Numbered from the stretch's first letter, positions 1-10,620 are shown. The stretch is 64,000 bases of DNA from Altererythrobacter sp. Root672 (GCF_001427865.1 NZ_LMHH01000003.1:124256-188255); one strand, 5' to 3'. Numbers and translations are program-made. The notes: generated by a model not told the origin, from the sequence alone.

Positions 1-442
1 GGTGAGTGATCAGCGGAATGACCTTACCGCCGGCAAAGCGCACGATCTGCGGATAGCTGACCCACCAGGGGCTTGGCACGATCACCTCGTCCCCTTCGCC
101 CACGGTCACCGCGAGCGCTTCGAAGATCGCCTGCTTGCCGCCGGCGGTGACGATGACCTGCTCCGGTCGGCAGGCGATGCCAAGGTCGCGGCGGAAGTGC
201 AGCGCGGCCGCTTGCTTGAGCGCCATGGTGCCGGTGACCGGGGTGTACTTGGTCTTGCCCCCGTCGAGCGCGGCCTTCGCGGCCAGGATCACGTTGTCGG
301 GCGTGCGGAAGTCGGGCTCTCCGACCGACAGCGAGATGATGTCGCGCCCGGCCTCGCGCAGCGCGGTCGCGCGGTCGGTCATGGCGGTGGTGCCGGAAGG
401 CGCGATCCGGCGCAGGGCGGGGCTCAGGTGTTCGTGGCTCAT
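1..442 (-). CDS. Class I/II aminotransferase (aspartate aminotransferase-like), partial
   Basis: Reading leftward from an ATG at 442, the frame is open to the window edge and gives about 147 residues starting MSHEHLSPALRRI. It contains SVGEPDF, KYTPVTGT and TAGGKQAIFEA, the N-terminal hallmarks of PLP-dependent fold-type I aminotransferases of the aspartate aminotransferase group; the PWWVSYP stretch also fits. The PLP lysine lies beyond the window. The ATG overlaps the stop codon of the upstream pabB fusion as ATGA, so the two are probably translationally coupled. Substrate cannot be told from this fragment; aspartate or prephenate are both possible. Confidence 0.88.
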   Translation of the reverse strand, partial: MSHEHLSPALRRIAPSGTTAMTDRATALREAGRDIISLSVGEPDFRTPDNVILAAKAALDGGKTKYTPVTGTMALKQAAALHFRRDLGIACRPEQVIVTAGGKQAIFEALAVTVGEGDEVIVPSPWWVSYPQIVRFAGGKVIPLITH

Positions 443-2235
443 GTTTTCATCCGGGCAGGCATCAGGCCGCGCAGGGCATTGCCGATGAGGAAACCGCCAG
501 CGAGATCTTCGAGCGTCAGCCTGGCCTCTATGGCGCGGCCTTCCTCGATCAGCGCGCGGCGCAGGATTCCGGGGAGCAGGCCTGCGGAAAGCGGCGGGGT
601 CAGCAGCTTGCCGTTGCGTTCGACGAACAGGTTGGTGAAGCTGCCTTCGGTGACTTCCCCATCGTCGCAGACGAATATGACTTCGTAAGCGCCGTTGTCC
701 TTGGCGATCGCGAGCGCGGCATCGTGGAAGCCCCGGTCGGTCGTCTTGTGGCGCAACCGCCAGTCGCCGGGCACGACCGGAACGGGCAGGGCAACGCATT
801 CGACGGTGCCCTCGGGCGCAGGCGGCAATGGCGCGGTTTCCAGCGAGGCTTCACCGCGGCGCGAGACCACCAGTCGTACTTTGGCGGGAGCCTCAAGCTC
901 GAAGCACAGCGCGTGGATGCGATTGCGTACCTCGTGGCGGTCGAAGGCGAAGCCGAGCTCGGCCGCGCTAGCCTTCATCCGTTCGAGGTGCAGCTCGAGC
1001 AGCGGCATCCCTTCCTGCGGATCGAAGCGCATGGTCTCGATCAGGTCATGGCCGCCAGCGGCCTCGCGGGCGAAGCCGCCCTTGATAAGGCACTCGCGCC
1101 ATTCGGCCATGCCATCGCTGTCCGCCACGATCGCGCCGCCAACCCCGAGCACCGCGTGGTGCCGGTCGTTCTCTCCGGGCGTGAGACGGATCGTACGGAT
1201 GGCGACGTTGAAGGCGGCTTCGTCGGTGCCGATACGCCCCATCGAGCCGCAATAGGGGCCCCGGGCGTCGCGCTCGACCGCGTCGATCAGTTCCATGGCG
1301 CGGACCTTGGGGGCGCCCGTGATCGATCCGCACGGAAAAAGCGCGCGCACCATGTCCATCGCGTCCTGGCCCGGCCGCAACTGGGCTCGCACGGTCGAAA
1401 CCATCGTATGCAAAGTGGGGTAAGTCTCGATGGTGAAGAGGTCTTCGACCTTGACCGTGCCGGCAACCGCCACTCGCGAAAGGTCGTTGCGCAGCAGGTC
1501 GACGATCATCAGATTTTCGGCCTTGTCCTTGGCCGAGCCTGCCAACTCGTCAGCCAGCGCCTTGTCCTCGTCGGGAGTCTGCCCGCGTGGGCGGGTGCCC
1601 TTCATCGGCTTGGCCTTGGCGGCGTCACCCTTGAGCGAGAAGAACAGTTCAGGGCTGAAGCTGAGCAGCCAGTGCGATCCGTCGAAGATCACGCCGCCAT
1701 AGCCGGCATTGGCGGCGGGCCTGATCGCGGCATAGAGCGCCAGCGGATCGCCGCGCGCAGCCCCTGCCAGCGGCATGGTCAGATTGGCCTGGTAGATATC
1801 GCCGGCGCGGATCGCCTCCTGCAAGGTGGCGAAGGCATCGAGGTAGGCGCCGGTCGAGATTTGCGGCTGGAGCGGGCCAATAGAAGCAGGGCCCGAGCCG
1901 GCGCGTTCGGCCAGCCAGTCGGCAACCTGATCCGTGGGAATCAATTTCGGGGCGTCGAACAGGCCGAACCAAACGAGCGGGCCATCGGCCCCGGTCCGCG
2001 CGGCGGCGAGCGGCGCCAGCTTGGGTTCGAGCGCCAGCCCGGCCTCATAAGCGAGATAGCCCGCGAGTGTTCCGCCCGACGCCTTGCGGGCAGCCTCCGC
2101 GGCTTCGAGCACGGGGAGGACTTCCTCAGGCCGCCGGGCAACGAAAATTTCGCTCGGGTCTTCGAACAGCTGTGCATCGCTCGCGCCTTCCGCGCGTGCG
2201 TCGTCCAGCAAAACGAAGGGTTTGTACTCTGCCAT
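439..2235 (-). CDS. pabB: Fused aminodeoxychorismate synthase component I / aminodeoxychorismate lyase (PabB-PabC)
   Basis: The 598-residue protein joins two enzymes of p-aminobenzoate (folate) synthesis. Residues ~110-385 are a chorismate-binding domain with KPMKGTRPRG, the glutamate/aspartate-rich helix with LMIVDLLRNDLSRV, and PCGSITGAPK, all typical of PabB. Residues ~395-598 are a class IV aminotransferase-fold domain with HKTTDRG (likely PLP lysine) and EVTEGSFTNLF, as in 4-amino-4-deoxychorismate lyase. The fusion makes ADC from chorismate and then releases pyruvate to give PABA. The glutamine amidotransferase PabA is not in the window. The stop overlaps the next start by ATGA. Divergent from the HerA-like gene. 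Confidence 0.93.
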   Translation of the reverse strand: MAEYKPFVLLDDARAEGASDAQLFEDPSEIFVARRPEEVLPVLEAAEAARKASGGTLAGYLAYEAGLALEPKLAPLAAARTGADGPLVWFGLFDAPKLIPTDQVADWLAERAGSGPASIGPLQPQISTGAYLDAFATLQEAIRAGDIYQANLTMPLAGAARGDPLALYAAIRPAANAGYGGVIFDGSHWLLSFSPELFFSLKGDAAKAKPMKGTRPRGQTPDEDKALADELAGSAKDKAENLMIVDLLRNDLSRVAVAGTVKVEDLFTIETYPTLHTMVSTVRAQLRPGQDAMDMVRALFPCGSITGAPKVRAMELIDAVERDARGPYCGSMGRIGTDEAAFNVAIRTIRLTPGENDRHHAVLGVGGAIVADSDGMAEWRECLIKGGFAREAAGGHDLIETMRFDPQEGMPLLELHLERMKASAAELGFAFDRHEVRNRIHALCFELEAPAKVRLVVSRRGEASLETAPLPPAPEGTVECVALPVPVVPGDWRLRHKTTDRGFHDAALAIAKDNGAYEVIFVCDDGEVTEGSFTNLFVERNGKLLTPPLSAGLLPGILRRALIEEGRAIEARLTLEDLAGGFLIGNALRGLMPARMKT

Positions 2236-2328
2236 TTCTGCGCTCTAACCGTAAATCAGCCCATGTCTATCGCTTGACCACGCGAAGAGCGCTACGCCAC
2301 ACTTCCAGGGCGACTGAAGGAGCGGATT

Positions 2329-3903
2329 ATGGCGGCAATCTTCCTCGGACTCGGCGCCAATGGCGAGCGGCAAGTGCTCGAACTTTCGCGCGCCAACCGC
2401 CATGGCTTGATCGCCGGCGCGACGGGTACCGGGAAGACGGTGACGCTCCAGGGCCTGGCAGAAAGCTTCTCGAAAGATGGCGTGCCGGTGTTTCTGGCCG
2501 ACGTGAAAGGCGACCTCGCCGGCCTCGCCATGCCGGGCTCGCCGACCTTTAAGAACGCGGCCAAGCTGGAAGAGCGGGCGGTCGAACTGGGCATGACCGA
2601 CTATGCCTATGCCGATAACCCGGTGGTGTTCTGGGACCTGTTCGGCGAACAGGGCCACCCGATCCGCACCACGGTTTCCGAAATGGGGCCGCTGCTGCTC
2701 TCTCGCTTGCTGGGGCTGAACGAGACGCAGGAAGGGGTGCTCAACATCGCCTTCCGCTACGCTGACGACGAGGGGTTGCTGCTGCTCGACCTCGACGACC
2801 TCCAGTCGATGCTGCTCTACACCGCCGAGAACGCCGCGGCGCTGACGACCAAGTACGGCAATGTTTCGAAGGCGACTGTCGGTACCATTCAGCGCCAGTT
2901 GCTCGCACTCGACAGCCAGGGTGGCGGGATGTTCTTCGGCGAGCCGGCGCTGGAGATCGAGGACTTCATTCGCACTGACGAGCAGGGCCGCGGGCTGGTC
3001 AATATCCTGGCCGCCGACCGGCTGATGCGCAGCCCCAAGCTCTACGCCACCTTCCTGCTCTGGCTGCTCGCCGAACTGTTCGAGGTGCTGCCCGAGGTCG
3101 GTGACCCGGAGAAGCCCAAGCTGGTGTTCTTCTTCGACGAGGCTCACCTGCTGTTCGAGGACGCACCCGACGCCTTGCAGGACACGATTGAGACGGTGGT
3201 GCGCCTGATCCGCTCGAAGGGCGTGGGCGTCTACTTCGTGACCCAGAACCCGATCGACATTCCGGAAAAGGTCGCGGGCCAGCTCGGCAACCGGGTGCAG
3301 CACGCCCTGCGCGCCTTCACCCCGCGCGACCAGAAAGCGATCCGCGCCGCGGCCGAGACGTTCCGCATCAACCCTGATTTGGACGTCGCCGTCGCGATTA
3401 CCGAGCTCAAGACCGGCGAAGCGCTTGTTTCGACGCTTCTGGAGGATGGCGCTCCTTCGGTGGTCCAGCGCACGCTCATCAAGCCGCCTTGTTCGCGCCT
3501 CGGTCCGCTGGAGGCAAACGAGCGTGCGGTGATCCAGTCGGTCAGTCCGTTTACCGGCAAGTACGACACGCTGATCGACCGGGAGAGCGCCGAAGAAGTG
3601 ATCGCCCAGAAAGCCACCGATGCTGCGGCCACGGCGGCGGAAGTGGCGGACAAGGGGCGCGAGGAAGTCGCCAAGCGCGAGCGTCTGAGCCCGAGCATTT
3701 GGGAGAAGGCGGGCAAGCGCGCGGCGGGGGCCGTGGCCGGCTCGGCCGCAACGATTGCCGCGGCGGCGGTGACGGGGCGCAAGTCGAGTTCAAATCCGAT
3801 GCGAACGGCCGCGACTTCGGCTGCCGGCTCGATTGCGACGGATCTCGGCGGGCAGTTCTTTGGGCGGTTCGTCCGCAACCTTGTCGGCGGGCTGATGCGC
3901 TAG
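2329..3903 (+). CDS. HerA-type ATPase of the DUF853 (YjgR-like) family
   Basis: The 524-residue protein starts at an ATG preceded by AAGGAG. A P-loop (GATGTGKT, residues ~25-32) is followed by [11 protein letters not shown], and the Walker B segment is [28 protein letters not shown] is characteristic of the DUF853/YjgR branch of HerA-FtsK-like ATPases. An Ala-rich, lysine-containing C-terminal region (~430-524) carries glycine-rich hydrophobic patches. Family members are hexameric motor ATPases of poorly defined role; DNA or protein translocation is possible but not shown here. No nurA or sir2 partner lies next to it. Confidence 0.88.
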   Translation: MAAIFLGLGANGERQVLELSRANRHGLIAGATGTGKTVTLQGLAESFSKDGVPVFLADVKGDLAGLAMPGSPTFKNAAKLEERAVELGMTDYAYADNPVVFWDLFGEQGHPIRTTVSEMGPLLLSRLLGLNETQEGVLNIAFRYADDEGLLLLDLDDLQSMLLYTAENAAALTTKYGNVSKATVGTIQRQLLALDSQGGGMFFGEPALEIEDFIRTDEQGRGLVNILAADRLMRSPKLYATFLLWLLAELFEVLPEVGDPEKPKLVFFFDEAHLLFEDAPDALQDTIETVVRLIRSKGVGVYFVTQNPIDIPEKVAGQLGNRVQHALRAFTPRDQKAIRAAAETFRINPDLDVAVAITELKTGEALVSTLLEDGAPSVVQRTLIKPPCSRLGPLEANERAVIQSVSPFTGKYDTLIDRESAEEVIAQKATDAAATAAEVADKGREEVAKRERLSPSIWEKAGKRAAGAVAGSAATIAAAAVTGRKSSSNPMRTAATSAAGSIATDLGGQFFGRFVRNLVGGLMR

Positions 3904-4034
3904 ATCCTCCCCGAGCTTGTCTCGGGGAGGTGGCGCGCGCTGTAAGCGCGTGACGGAGGGGTAAGCGGAACAACACAACGCCCCTCCACCATCCGCTACG
4001 CGGACGGTCCCCCTCCCCGAGCAAGCTCGGAGAG
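3904..4034. repeat. Composite palindromic repeat, copy 1 (between convergent genes)
   Basis: It begins with CCTCCCCGAG-CTTGT-CTCGGGGAGG, a 10-bp-stem hairpin, and ends with CCTCCCCGAG-CAAG-CTCGGAGAGG, a stem with one mismatch. Smaller palindromes lie between them, including CATCCGC-TA-CGCGGA. The whole block is an imperfect inverted repeat with GGAGGTGGC near the left end and its counterpart CCACC near the right. Related copies lie at 21119-21255 and 27635-27777. It fills the gap between two convergent genes, so it may also terminate both transcripts. Confidence 0.85.
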
Positions 4035-4037
4035 GAT

Positions 4038-6719
4038 TTAGCCGGGATTAGCGGCCAGCCATTCCCCGACCTGGGTGCGCATCTTCGGCTCGCTTTTGAG
4101 GCGCTGCTTGAGCGAGGCGATCACGGTCTGCACCGGACGCCGCTCGTCCGCCGGGACGGACTCGCTGAAACGCTCCAGCTTGCCGACCATCGCCGGGTCG
4201 CGAGAGGTATTGGCGAGGCCGGCGATGTAAGTGGGGCGTCCGCCTGAATCGAGAATCGCGTCCACGCCCGCGCGGTTGGCGAGGGCGAAGTCGAACGCGA
4301 GGTCGGGGTGCTGTTCGGAGACTGCGGCGATGATGGTTGCGCTCGAGGTGCCGGCCTTGCCGGTTAGAGCGAAGTCGAGCGCGCGCTGGGCCAGAGCCTT
4401 GTCGCTGACCGCGCCGAGCAGGCGATAGTAAGCCTGGCGCTCGACCGCTGACGGGGCATTGGCGGCGAGCTTCGATAGCTCGTCCCATTCCTCCGCGGTC
4501 GCGTTGCGGGCGGCGATTGCCAGCCATGTGGTCTTGAGCGGCCCATCGAGTGCGCGGGGATTGTCTGCCAGCAGGGCGAGCCTGCGGCGGCCTTCCGCGA
4601 CCACCGTCGGATCGTTCATGTTGCCGAGCGTGTTCAGCAGTTGGACGCGCAGTTGCGTATCCGCCAGTGACTCTTGGGGCATCGCGTCAAAGCCGAGCTG
4701 CTCAAGCCGCGGAAGCCAGATGTCGCGTGCGGCCTTGGCGACGGCGGGCTGGTCCGCTTCGGAGGCCACGCGATGGATTGCGCCCCAGCGAGCGACGACG
4801 CCCTCGGCCACCACCGGATTGGCATCGCCCGGCACCGCCGCGAGCATGTCGAGCCCGAGCGAAAGCGGCTGGTAGCCTGCTTCCGCCAGCGCGATGCTGT
4901 CGCGTACCAAGCCGAGCTGATCGATCGGATCGAGCGTCGGCATCGCCTTGACTAGCTGGGCGGACATTGCAGGCGAATAGAGCGTGCGGAAGTAGCCGAG
5001 TTGGCCGCCGTTCACGACCACGGCCCCGCAACCGGGCAATTCGAGGGCCGCGCTGCCTTCGAGCAGCACCCGCTTCGGATCGGCGCCTTGGGCCTGGATC
5101 AGCAGGGGCACGCGCCAGTGCTGAGGCTTGGCGGCGACCTCGTCCTTGCGGTCGCGGCTGAATTCGCTCTGGGTCAGGGTCAGATGCGTCACGCCTTCGC
5201 GGCATTCGGCTTCGGCCTTGACCAGCGGAATGCCCGGCTGGAGCGTGAAGTCGCGAGCAACCGCGACGAGGTTTGCCGCGCCCGCTTCCTCGACCGCGCG
5301 CCACAAGTCCTCGCTGGTGGTGTTCCCGTAGCGGTGGCGCTGGATGTAGGTGCGGATGCCTTCGCGCCAGACGTCTTCGCCGGCGTAAGCTTCCAGCATC
5401 GAAATGACCGCTTCGCCCTTCGAATAGGAGATCGCGTCGAACGCCTGGTTGGTTTCGGAGACGGTGCGGATCGGCTGGATCACCGGGTGGGTGGTGGCGA
5501 AGCCGTCATAGCCCATGGCTGTCTCGCGGCCGGTGACGCGAGTGATCAGCGGGTACCAGTCGGGGTTGAACTTGGCCGCCGCCTTGGTCTCCATCCAGCT
5601 GGCGAAACCTTCGTTGAGCCAGAGGTCGTCCCACCAGGCCATGGTCACGATGTCGCCAAACCATTGGTGGGCGATCTCGTGCGCGCCGGCGGTGTAGATG
5701 TAGTTGCGGGTAGCCGGGCTGGTGATGGTCGGATCGTCGAGCAGGTACTTCTCGAACGTGAGGATCGCGCCCCAGTTCTCCATCGCGCCGAAGAACTGCG
5801 ATTCACCCGGGGCGGCGATGTTGTCGAGCTTGGGCAGCGGATAGGGCACGCCAAAGTAGTCGGTATAATACTCGATCAGCGGCGCCATCAGGTCGAGCGA
5901 ATAGCGCGCCTGCTCGCCGCTGCCGGTGGGGCTGACGATGCCGAGATCCACGCCGCCCGGGCCCTTGGTGGACAGCCGCTCGAAGTCGCCGAGCGCGAAG
6001 AACAGCAGGTAGGACGACATCTTCGGGCTGGTAGCGAAGGTCACCAGCTTGCGCCCGTCGGGCAGCTTCTTTTCGCTGGCGATCGGCATGTTGCCGATGG
6101 CCATCTGGCCGGCGGGGACCGTGGCCGAGAGGTTGAAGGTGGCCTTGTAGCTGGGCTCGTCGAACATCGGCGCGAACCGGCGGGCGTCGGGGGCTTCGAA
6201 CTGGGTGAACAGGCCGCGCACCGTCTCTCCGGTGCGCTTGTCGGGGTAGTCGAGCGCGAACAGGCCCATTGCCTGGGTGTTGATCTTGCCGGTGTATTCG
6301 ATGTGCACGCGGTAGGTGCCGGGTGCGATCGGCGTGGGCGCGGCGAGCTTTACGGTCTGGGCTTCGGTATCGGTCGTGGGCGTCAGAGTGACGCGGCCGG
6401 TGCCGTCGGCGCGGGTGAGTTCGGCGCGGCCGATCTCCAGTTCGAGCGCGTGCAGCGTCAGGGCGTCGACCTGGGTGAAAACCTCGAGCTCGATCTCCTG
6501 GGTGCCGGTGAAGGTGAGCTTCTGCGCGTCCGGTTCGATATGGATCGAGTAGTGGATCGGTCGGGCCGAGCGCGGCAGATCGCTCGGCACTGAATCCGGC
6601 AGCGGGGCGAGCGTGACCGGTTGGGCGAGCGCAACCGGCGCGGAGGCTAGGGTGCTACCGGCAAGAAAAAATGCGGCCAGGGCTTTGACAGCAGAGGCAC
6701 TAGCGGTGGTGCGCTTCAA
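4038..6719 (-). CDS. M1-family zinc aminopeptidase, exported
   Basis: The 893-residue protein starts with a basic, Ala-rich signal peptide ending near ALAQP. The exopeptidase motif GAMENW lies at ~311. The zinc site is H347-E348-IA-H351 with the third ligand E370 in NEGFASW, the standard HExxH-18-E arrangement of gluzincin M1 peptidases. A C-terminal helical ERAP1-like domain follows from about residue 520. Members remove N-terminal residues from peptides; with a signal peptide this copy is probably periplasmic. It lies 66 bp downstream of the sensor kinase gene on the same strand and could be part of that transcript. Confidence 0.93.
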   Translation of the reverse strand: MKRTTASASAVKALAAFFLAGSTLASAPVALAQPVTLAPLPDSVPSDLPRSARPIHYSIHIEPDAQKLTFTGTQEIELEVFTQVDALTLHALELEIGRAELTRADGTGRVTLTPTTDTEAQTVKLAAPTPIAPGTYRVHIEYTGKINTQAMGLFALDYPDKRTGETVRGLFTQFEAPDARRFAPMFDEPSYKATFNLSATVPAGQMAIGNMPIASEKKLPDGRKLVTFATSPKMSSYLLFFALGDFERLSTKGPGGVDLGIVSPTGSGEQARYSLDLMAPLIEYYTDYFGVPYPLPKLDNIAAPGESQFFGAMENWGAILTFEKYLLDDPTITSPATRNYIYTAGAHEIAHQWFGDIVTMAWWDDLWLNEGFASWMETKAAAKFNPDWYPLITRVTGRETAMGYDGFATTHPVIQPIRTVSETNQAFDAISYSKGEAVISMLEAYAGEDVWREGIRTYIQRHRYGNTTSEDLWRAVEEAGAANLVAVARDFTLQPGIPLVKAEAECREGVTHLTLTQSEFSRDRKDEVAAKPQHWRVPLLIQAQGADPKRVLLEGSAALELPGCGAVVVNGGQLGYFRTLYSPAMSAQLVKAMPTLDPIDQLGLVRDSIALAEAGYQPLSLGLDMLAAVPGDANPVVAEGVVARWGAIHRVASEADQPAVAKAARDIWLPRLEQLGFDAMPQESLADTQLRVQLLNTLGNMNDPTVVAEGRRRLALLADNPRALDGPLKTTWLAIAARNATAEEWDELSKLAANAPSAVERQAYYRLLGAVSDKALAQRALDFALTGKAGTSSATIIAAVSEQHPDLAFDFALANRAGVDAILDSGGRPTYIAGLANTSRDPAMVGKLERFSESVPADERRPVQTVIASLKQRLKSEPKMRTQVGEWLAANPG

Positions 6720-6785
6720 GGAAGGGGCTCCGAAAATCTCCGAAGTAAGCGGCCCTAGCAGCGGGCGCCGGCCAGCGCCACGCCG

Positions 6786-8189
6786 CTAGTCGAGCGGTAG
6801 GCGTAATTCGGCGATCAGGCCGGCGGGCTTGCCGACTGCGGCGTTGCGGTTGCGCAGTGAAATCGTGCCGCCGTGCTGCTCGGCGATCGCGCGGGCCAGC
6901 GTCAGGCCAAGGCCAGCACCGCCGGTTTCGCGATTGCGCGAGGATTCTCCGCGGGCGAAGGGTTCCATCAGGCGGGCGATGTCGCCTTCGGGGATGCCGG
7001 GACCGTCATCCTCGATGGTGATCACCGCCTCGTTGCCTTGGCGGACGAGCGAGACGCGGGCGCGTTCGCCGTAACGGAGCGCATTGCCGATGAGGTTGCG
7101 CATGGCGCGGCGCAGCCAGGTGGCACGCAAGGCCATGGCTACGCGTTGGGTGGCGCCCAGCTCGACCGGCTCGCCCATGTCCTCGTATTCTTCGACCACT
7201 GAAGCGAGCAGCGCCGAAAGGTCTGTCCGTTCCAGCGGGTCGCTCGGCCGTCCGACGCGGGCCAACGAGAGAATGTCGTCGAGCGAGCGGGACAGATCCT
7301 CGATGCTGGCGGCCATCTTGGCCCGTTCGGTATCGTCCTCGACTGACTCGATGCGGACCCGTAGCGCCGCCAGCGGCGTCTTCAGGTCGTGCCCGATGGC
7401 GCCGAGCATCACGTCCTTTTCGTTGAGCAGCGCGGCGATGCGCGATTCCATCAGGTTGAGCGCCATGATCAGGCGACGCGTGTCGTCCGGACCGGTGGGT
7501 TCGATCTGCCCGTCGATCTCGCGCGTGGCGGCGAAGTGTTCGACACGGCGGGTCAGCGCGGCGAGCGGGCGGGTGATCCGCCGCAGCAGCAGCGCCAGGC
7601 CGCCGACCAGCACGACGTAGAGCAGCAGCGTCTGCCCGATCAGCGCGCCCAACTGGTCGGGCTCACGCTCGGAAATCGCCCAGCGCGCCACGGTCCATTC
7701 GGTCTCTCCCTGGCGCTGCAGGCCGGCGACGAGCATTCGGCCATTGGCCCAGTCGGATCGTTCGGACCGTTCGGTCCGTTCGCGGCCCCGCGATTGGGCC
7801 ATGACGTAATCATCGTTGGCCACTCGGCGAGTAACGACCATCAGCTTTGCCGGGTCGATGCCCTGGTCGACCAGGATCGTGCGGAGCAGCGCCTCCCTTT
7901 CGGAATCGCGCACTTCGCCCGCTTTCAACGGATCTTGAGACGTTCTCTCGACACGCAACCGTTGCCAGCGCCCTCGCTTGGCCTTGTCAGGCCCATGCGA
8001 GTTCGGGCGGAAATCGAAGCGCGGTTCGGTGACGAGCTGGAAGGCGAGGCCGTTCGCTGCGATCATCTCGCGGCGCTGTTCGGCGGCGCGGTATTGCAGC
8101 ACGGCGGAGATCGCCTGCGCCACCAGCAGCGCGAGGGCCACGGACAGCAACATCTGCCCCAGCAGGCTTTTCGGCAGGAATTTTCGCAA
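6786..8189 (-). CDS. Membrane sensor histidine kinase (HAMP-HisKA-HATPase)
   Basis: The 467 residues contain TM1 (~11-32), a periplasmic domain of about 150 residues, TM2 (~186-203), a HAMP linker, and the dimerisation/phosphorylation helix GAIGHDLKTPLAAL with H267. The ATP-binding domain shows NLIGNALRYG (N box), DDGPGIPE (G1) and GGAGLGL (G2). The periplasmic part contains an unusual charged repeat, RGRERTERSERSD, encoded by near-repeated GTTCGG units around 7745-7790. It lies 11 bp downstream of the response regulator, so the two form one two-component system. The stimulus is unknown; the linked EF-hand protein makes a divalent cation a reasonable guess. Confidence 0.93.
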   Translation of the reverse strand: MRKFLPKSLLGQMLLSVALALLVAQAISAVLQYRAAEQRREMIAANGLAFQLVTEPRFDFRPNSHGPDKAKRGRWQRLRVERTSQDPLKAGEVRDSEREALLRTILVDQGIDPAKLMVVTRRVANDDYVMAQSRGRERTERSERSDWANGRMLVAGLQRQGETEWTVARWAISEREPDQLGALIGQTLLLYVVLVGGLALLLRRITRPLAALTRRVEHFAATREIDGQIEPTGPDDTRRLIMALNLMESRIAALLNEKDVMLGAIGHDLKTPLAALRVRIESVEDDTERAKMAASIEDLSRSLDDILSLARVGRPSDPLERTDLSALLASVVEEYEDMGEPVELGATQRVAMALRATWLRRAMRNLIGNALRYGERARVSLVRQGNEAVITIEDDGPGIPEGDIARLMEPFARGESSRNRETGGAGLGLTLARAIAEQHGGTISLRNRNAAVGKPAGLIAELRLPLD

Positions 8190-8200
8190 GTTCTTAATCT

Positions 8201-8961
<761 letters not shown>

Positions 8962-8965
<4 letters not shown>

Positions 8966-9543
8966 CCGGCCTCGGGCGGGCGGCGGTGGTCACGGTGATT
9001 GCCACGATTGCCGCGCTGGGCACGGCGTTCTTCGCGGCTGAGGGTGCCGTCCTTGTTGGCATCGGCGCTGTCGAAGCGAGTCAGCGCGGCCGAGGCGAAC
9101 TCAGCCTGGGTCACTGCGCCGTCGCCGTTGGTGTCGGCGTTACGAGCGAGGCCAAAGCCCATCGGTCCAGGGCCACCAGGTCCGCGGCGGCCCATACGGG
9201 GTCCGGGGCGCTGGTCAGGCTCGGCCTTGGCTTGGCGTGCTTCGCGACGCTCACCGCCCCGCGCGGCAAATTCCTCAGGGCTGATGGCGCCGTCTTGATT
9301 GGTGTCGATGCGGTCGAACGCGGACTTCTCGCGTGCTTCACGATCGGCCTGGTTGAGGACGCCGTCCTTGTTCGCGTCCATGCGGGCGAAGGCTTCGTTG
9401 GTCCGCTGTTCGACATCGGTGCGGGTCATCGGCGGGCGCGGCTCGCGACCGGAGCGTTCCTGGGGCGCTTCCTGCGCGAATGCGGCGCTGCCGGCAGCCA
9501 GGGCTGCGATCGCGGCAAGCGATAGGGTGAGCGTCTTGCGCAT
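8962..9543 (-). CDS. Secreted EF-hand (calmodulin-like) protein coupled to a two-component system
   Basis: The start at 9543 (MRKTLTLSLAA) has GGGAG about 8 bases upstream and yields 193 residues with a signal peptide cleaved near AFAQ. Four calcium-binding loops are visible: DANKDGVLNQAD, DTNQDGAISPEE, DTNGDGAVTQAE and DANKDGTLSREE. All have acidic residues at loop positions 1, 3 and 5. The middle is rich in Arg, Pro and Gly. The stop overlaps the response regulator start by ATGA, so expression is linked. A role as a periplasmic calcium buffer or as a sensor feeding the kinase is inference from the operon. Confidence 0.9.
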
Positions 9544-9576
9544 CAAGCATACTCCCATTTTGGTCTGATTGAGCAA

Positions 9577-9618
9577 CGGGGCGCCGACCTGAAGGGAAGC
9601 AGAGGACTCGGCGCCCCG
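9577..9618 (-). other. Long 5' leader hairpin of the EF-hand operon
   Basis: CGGGGCGCCGA at 9577-9587 and TCGGCGCCCCG at 9608-9618 form a perfect 11-bp stem with a 20-base loop. It ends 33 bases upstream of the EF-hand start on the minus strand. No U-run follows in either direction, so it is not a standard terminator. A role in mRNA stability or in an upstream regulatory element is possible. Confidence 0.6.
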
Positions 9619-9648
9619 CTGCCCATGAAACCTCTTGTACGCACGCTA

Positions 9649-9696
9649 TGTCGCATGGATTTGCCGGGAGAGGCAAAAATTGTCGCAATTTGTCGC
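9649..9696 (-). promoter_or_regulatory. Heptamer direct repeats, candidate response-regulator binding site
   Basis: TTGTCGC occurs at 9680-9686 and again at 9690-9696, a 10-bp period. A third TGTCGC lies at 9649-9654, 32 bp away, about three helical turns. They sit 100-150 bp upstream of the EF-hand/regulator/kinase operon. OmpR/PhoB-type regulators typically bind tandem direct repeats with 10-11 bp spacing, so autoregulation is a plausible reading. No binding data exist here. Confidence 0.5.
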
Positions 9697-9742
9697 GCGA
9701 GAGGGGTGGCGTTCACTTGCCGGCAAGCCCCTGCCGCGGGTT

Positions 9743-10147
9743 TCAGCGTGGACGCCCCTGGGTGCCGACACCGGGCGTTACGAACAACCCGGTCGCTTCG
9801 CCTTGAACGTCGGCGGTGTGCCATACGCCTGGCGGATTGATCGCGTATTCGCCCGGAGAGAGCGTGGTTCGTACATGCTCGCCGTCGATTTCCTGGATCA
9901 GGGTGATGCGGCCTTCGGTGCAGATCACCACTTCGGCGCCCGCCGGGTGCATTTCCCATCCGGCCCAGTCCTCGGTGAAGCGGAAGCACGAAACGAGCCG
10001 CCCATCGGTACCGTCGTCGGCATGGCGCGCGCCGTAGTCCATGTACCATTGCATCGCCCGCTCATCGCGGGGAAACTCCGGCTGCGGCACTGCGGAGCCG
10101 CCGTTGCCGAGGTGGATCGGGTAGGATTGAATGTTCGCTCCAGCCAT
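9743..10147 (-). CDS. Small cupin-domain protein
   Basis: The frame extends upstream, but the likely start is the ATG at 10147 (MAGANIQSYPIHLG), which has GAGGAGGT at a good distance; this gives 134 residues. The core EMHPAGAEVVICTEGRITL, SPGEYAINPPGVWHTADV and a GLFVTPG strand match the two cupin motifs. The His/Glu pattern is incomplete, so metal binding is uncertain. It follows the VOC gene by 13 bp and is probably co-transcribed with it. Such cupins may be isomerases, dioxygenases or sensors; no specific substrate can be named. Confidence 0.75.
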   Translation of the reverse strand: MAGANIQSYPIHLGNGGSAVPQPEFPRDERAMQWYMDYGARHADDGTDGRLVSCFRFTEDWAGWEMHPAGAEVVICTEGRITLIQEIDGEHVRTTLSPGEYAINPPGVWHTADVQGEATGLFVTPGVGTQGRPR

Positions 10148-10160
10148 CGCCAGGACCTCC

Positions 10161-10532
10161 TCAGCCGCTGAAGACGTAGGCGACCAGCTTGTTGCCCTCC
10201 GGATCGCGGAAATAGGCGCCGTAGAACTGCTCCCCACGCGGTCCGGGAGGACCTTCGTCCTTGCCGCCGTTGGCGAGGGCGAAGTCGTAGATCTGGTGGA
10301 CCTGCTCCTCTCGCTCCGCCGGGAAGCCGAACATCGAACCATTGCCGACCGTCGCGGGCTCACCGTCGTAGGGCGTGATGACGCTCATCATCGCGCCTTT
10401 TTCCGGAGTGCCCCAGGCGACAGTCCGCTCCGTCGAGAATAATTGCCCATGACCGAGAATCTTCGCGATCTCGCCATAGAAGGCGGCCGAACGCGCCAGA
10501 TCGTTGGTGCCCACAGTTACATAACCGATCAT
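10161..10532 (-). CDS. VOC-family (glyoxalase/bleomycin-resistance-like) protein
   Basis: The 123-residue protein starts MIGYVTVGTNDLARSAAFY and ends FYGAYFRDPEGNKLVAYVF. These are the first and last beta-alpha-beta elements of the vicinal oxygen chelate fold. The DPEGN motif and adjacent strand are typical of short, single-domain VOC proteins. Metal ligands are not all evident, so enzymatic class (glyoxalase, dioxygenase, binding protein) is open. It forms a two-gene unit with the cupin gene downstream. Confidence 0.82.
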   Translation of the reverse strand: MIGYVTVGTNDLARSAAFYGEIAKILGHGQLFSTERTVAWGTPEKGAMMSVITPYDGEPATVGNGSMFGFPAEREEQVHQIYDFALANGGKDEGPPGPRGEQFYGAYFRDPEGNKLVAYVFSG

Positions 10533-10620
10533 GACCGCACTCTCCCCTTTGCGACTCGACTCGATGAGAACATTAGTAGAACAAATCCAACATTACAAGC
10601 AGGTGCGCGCTTTTCGGATG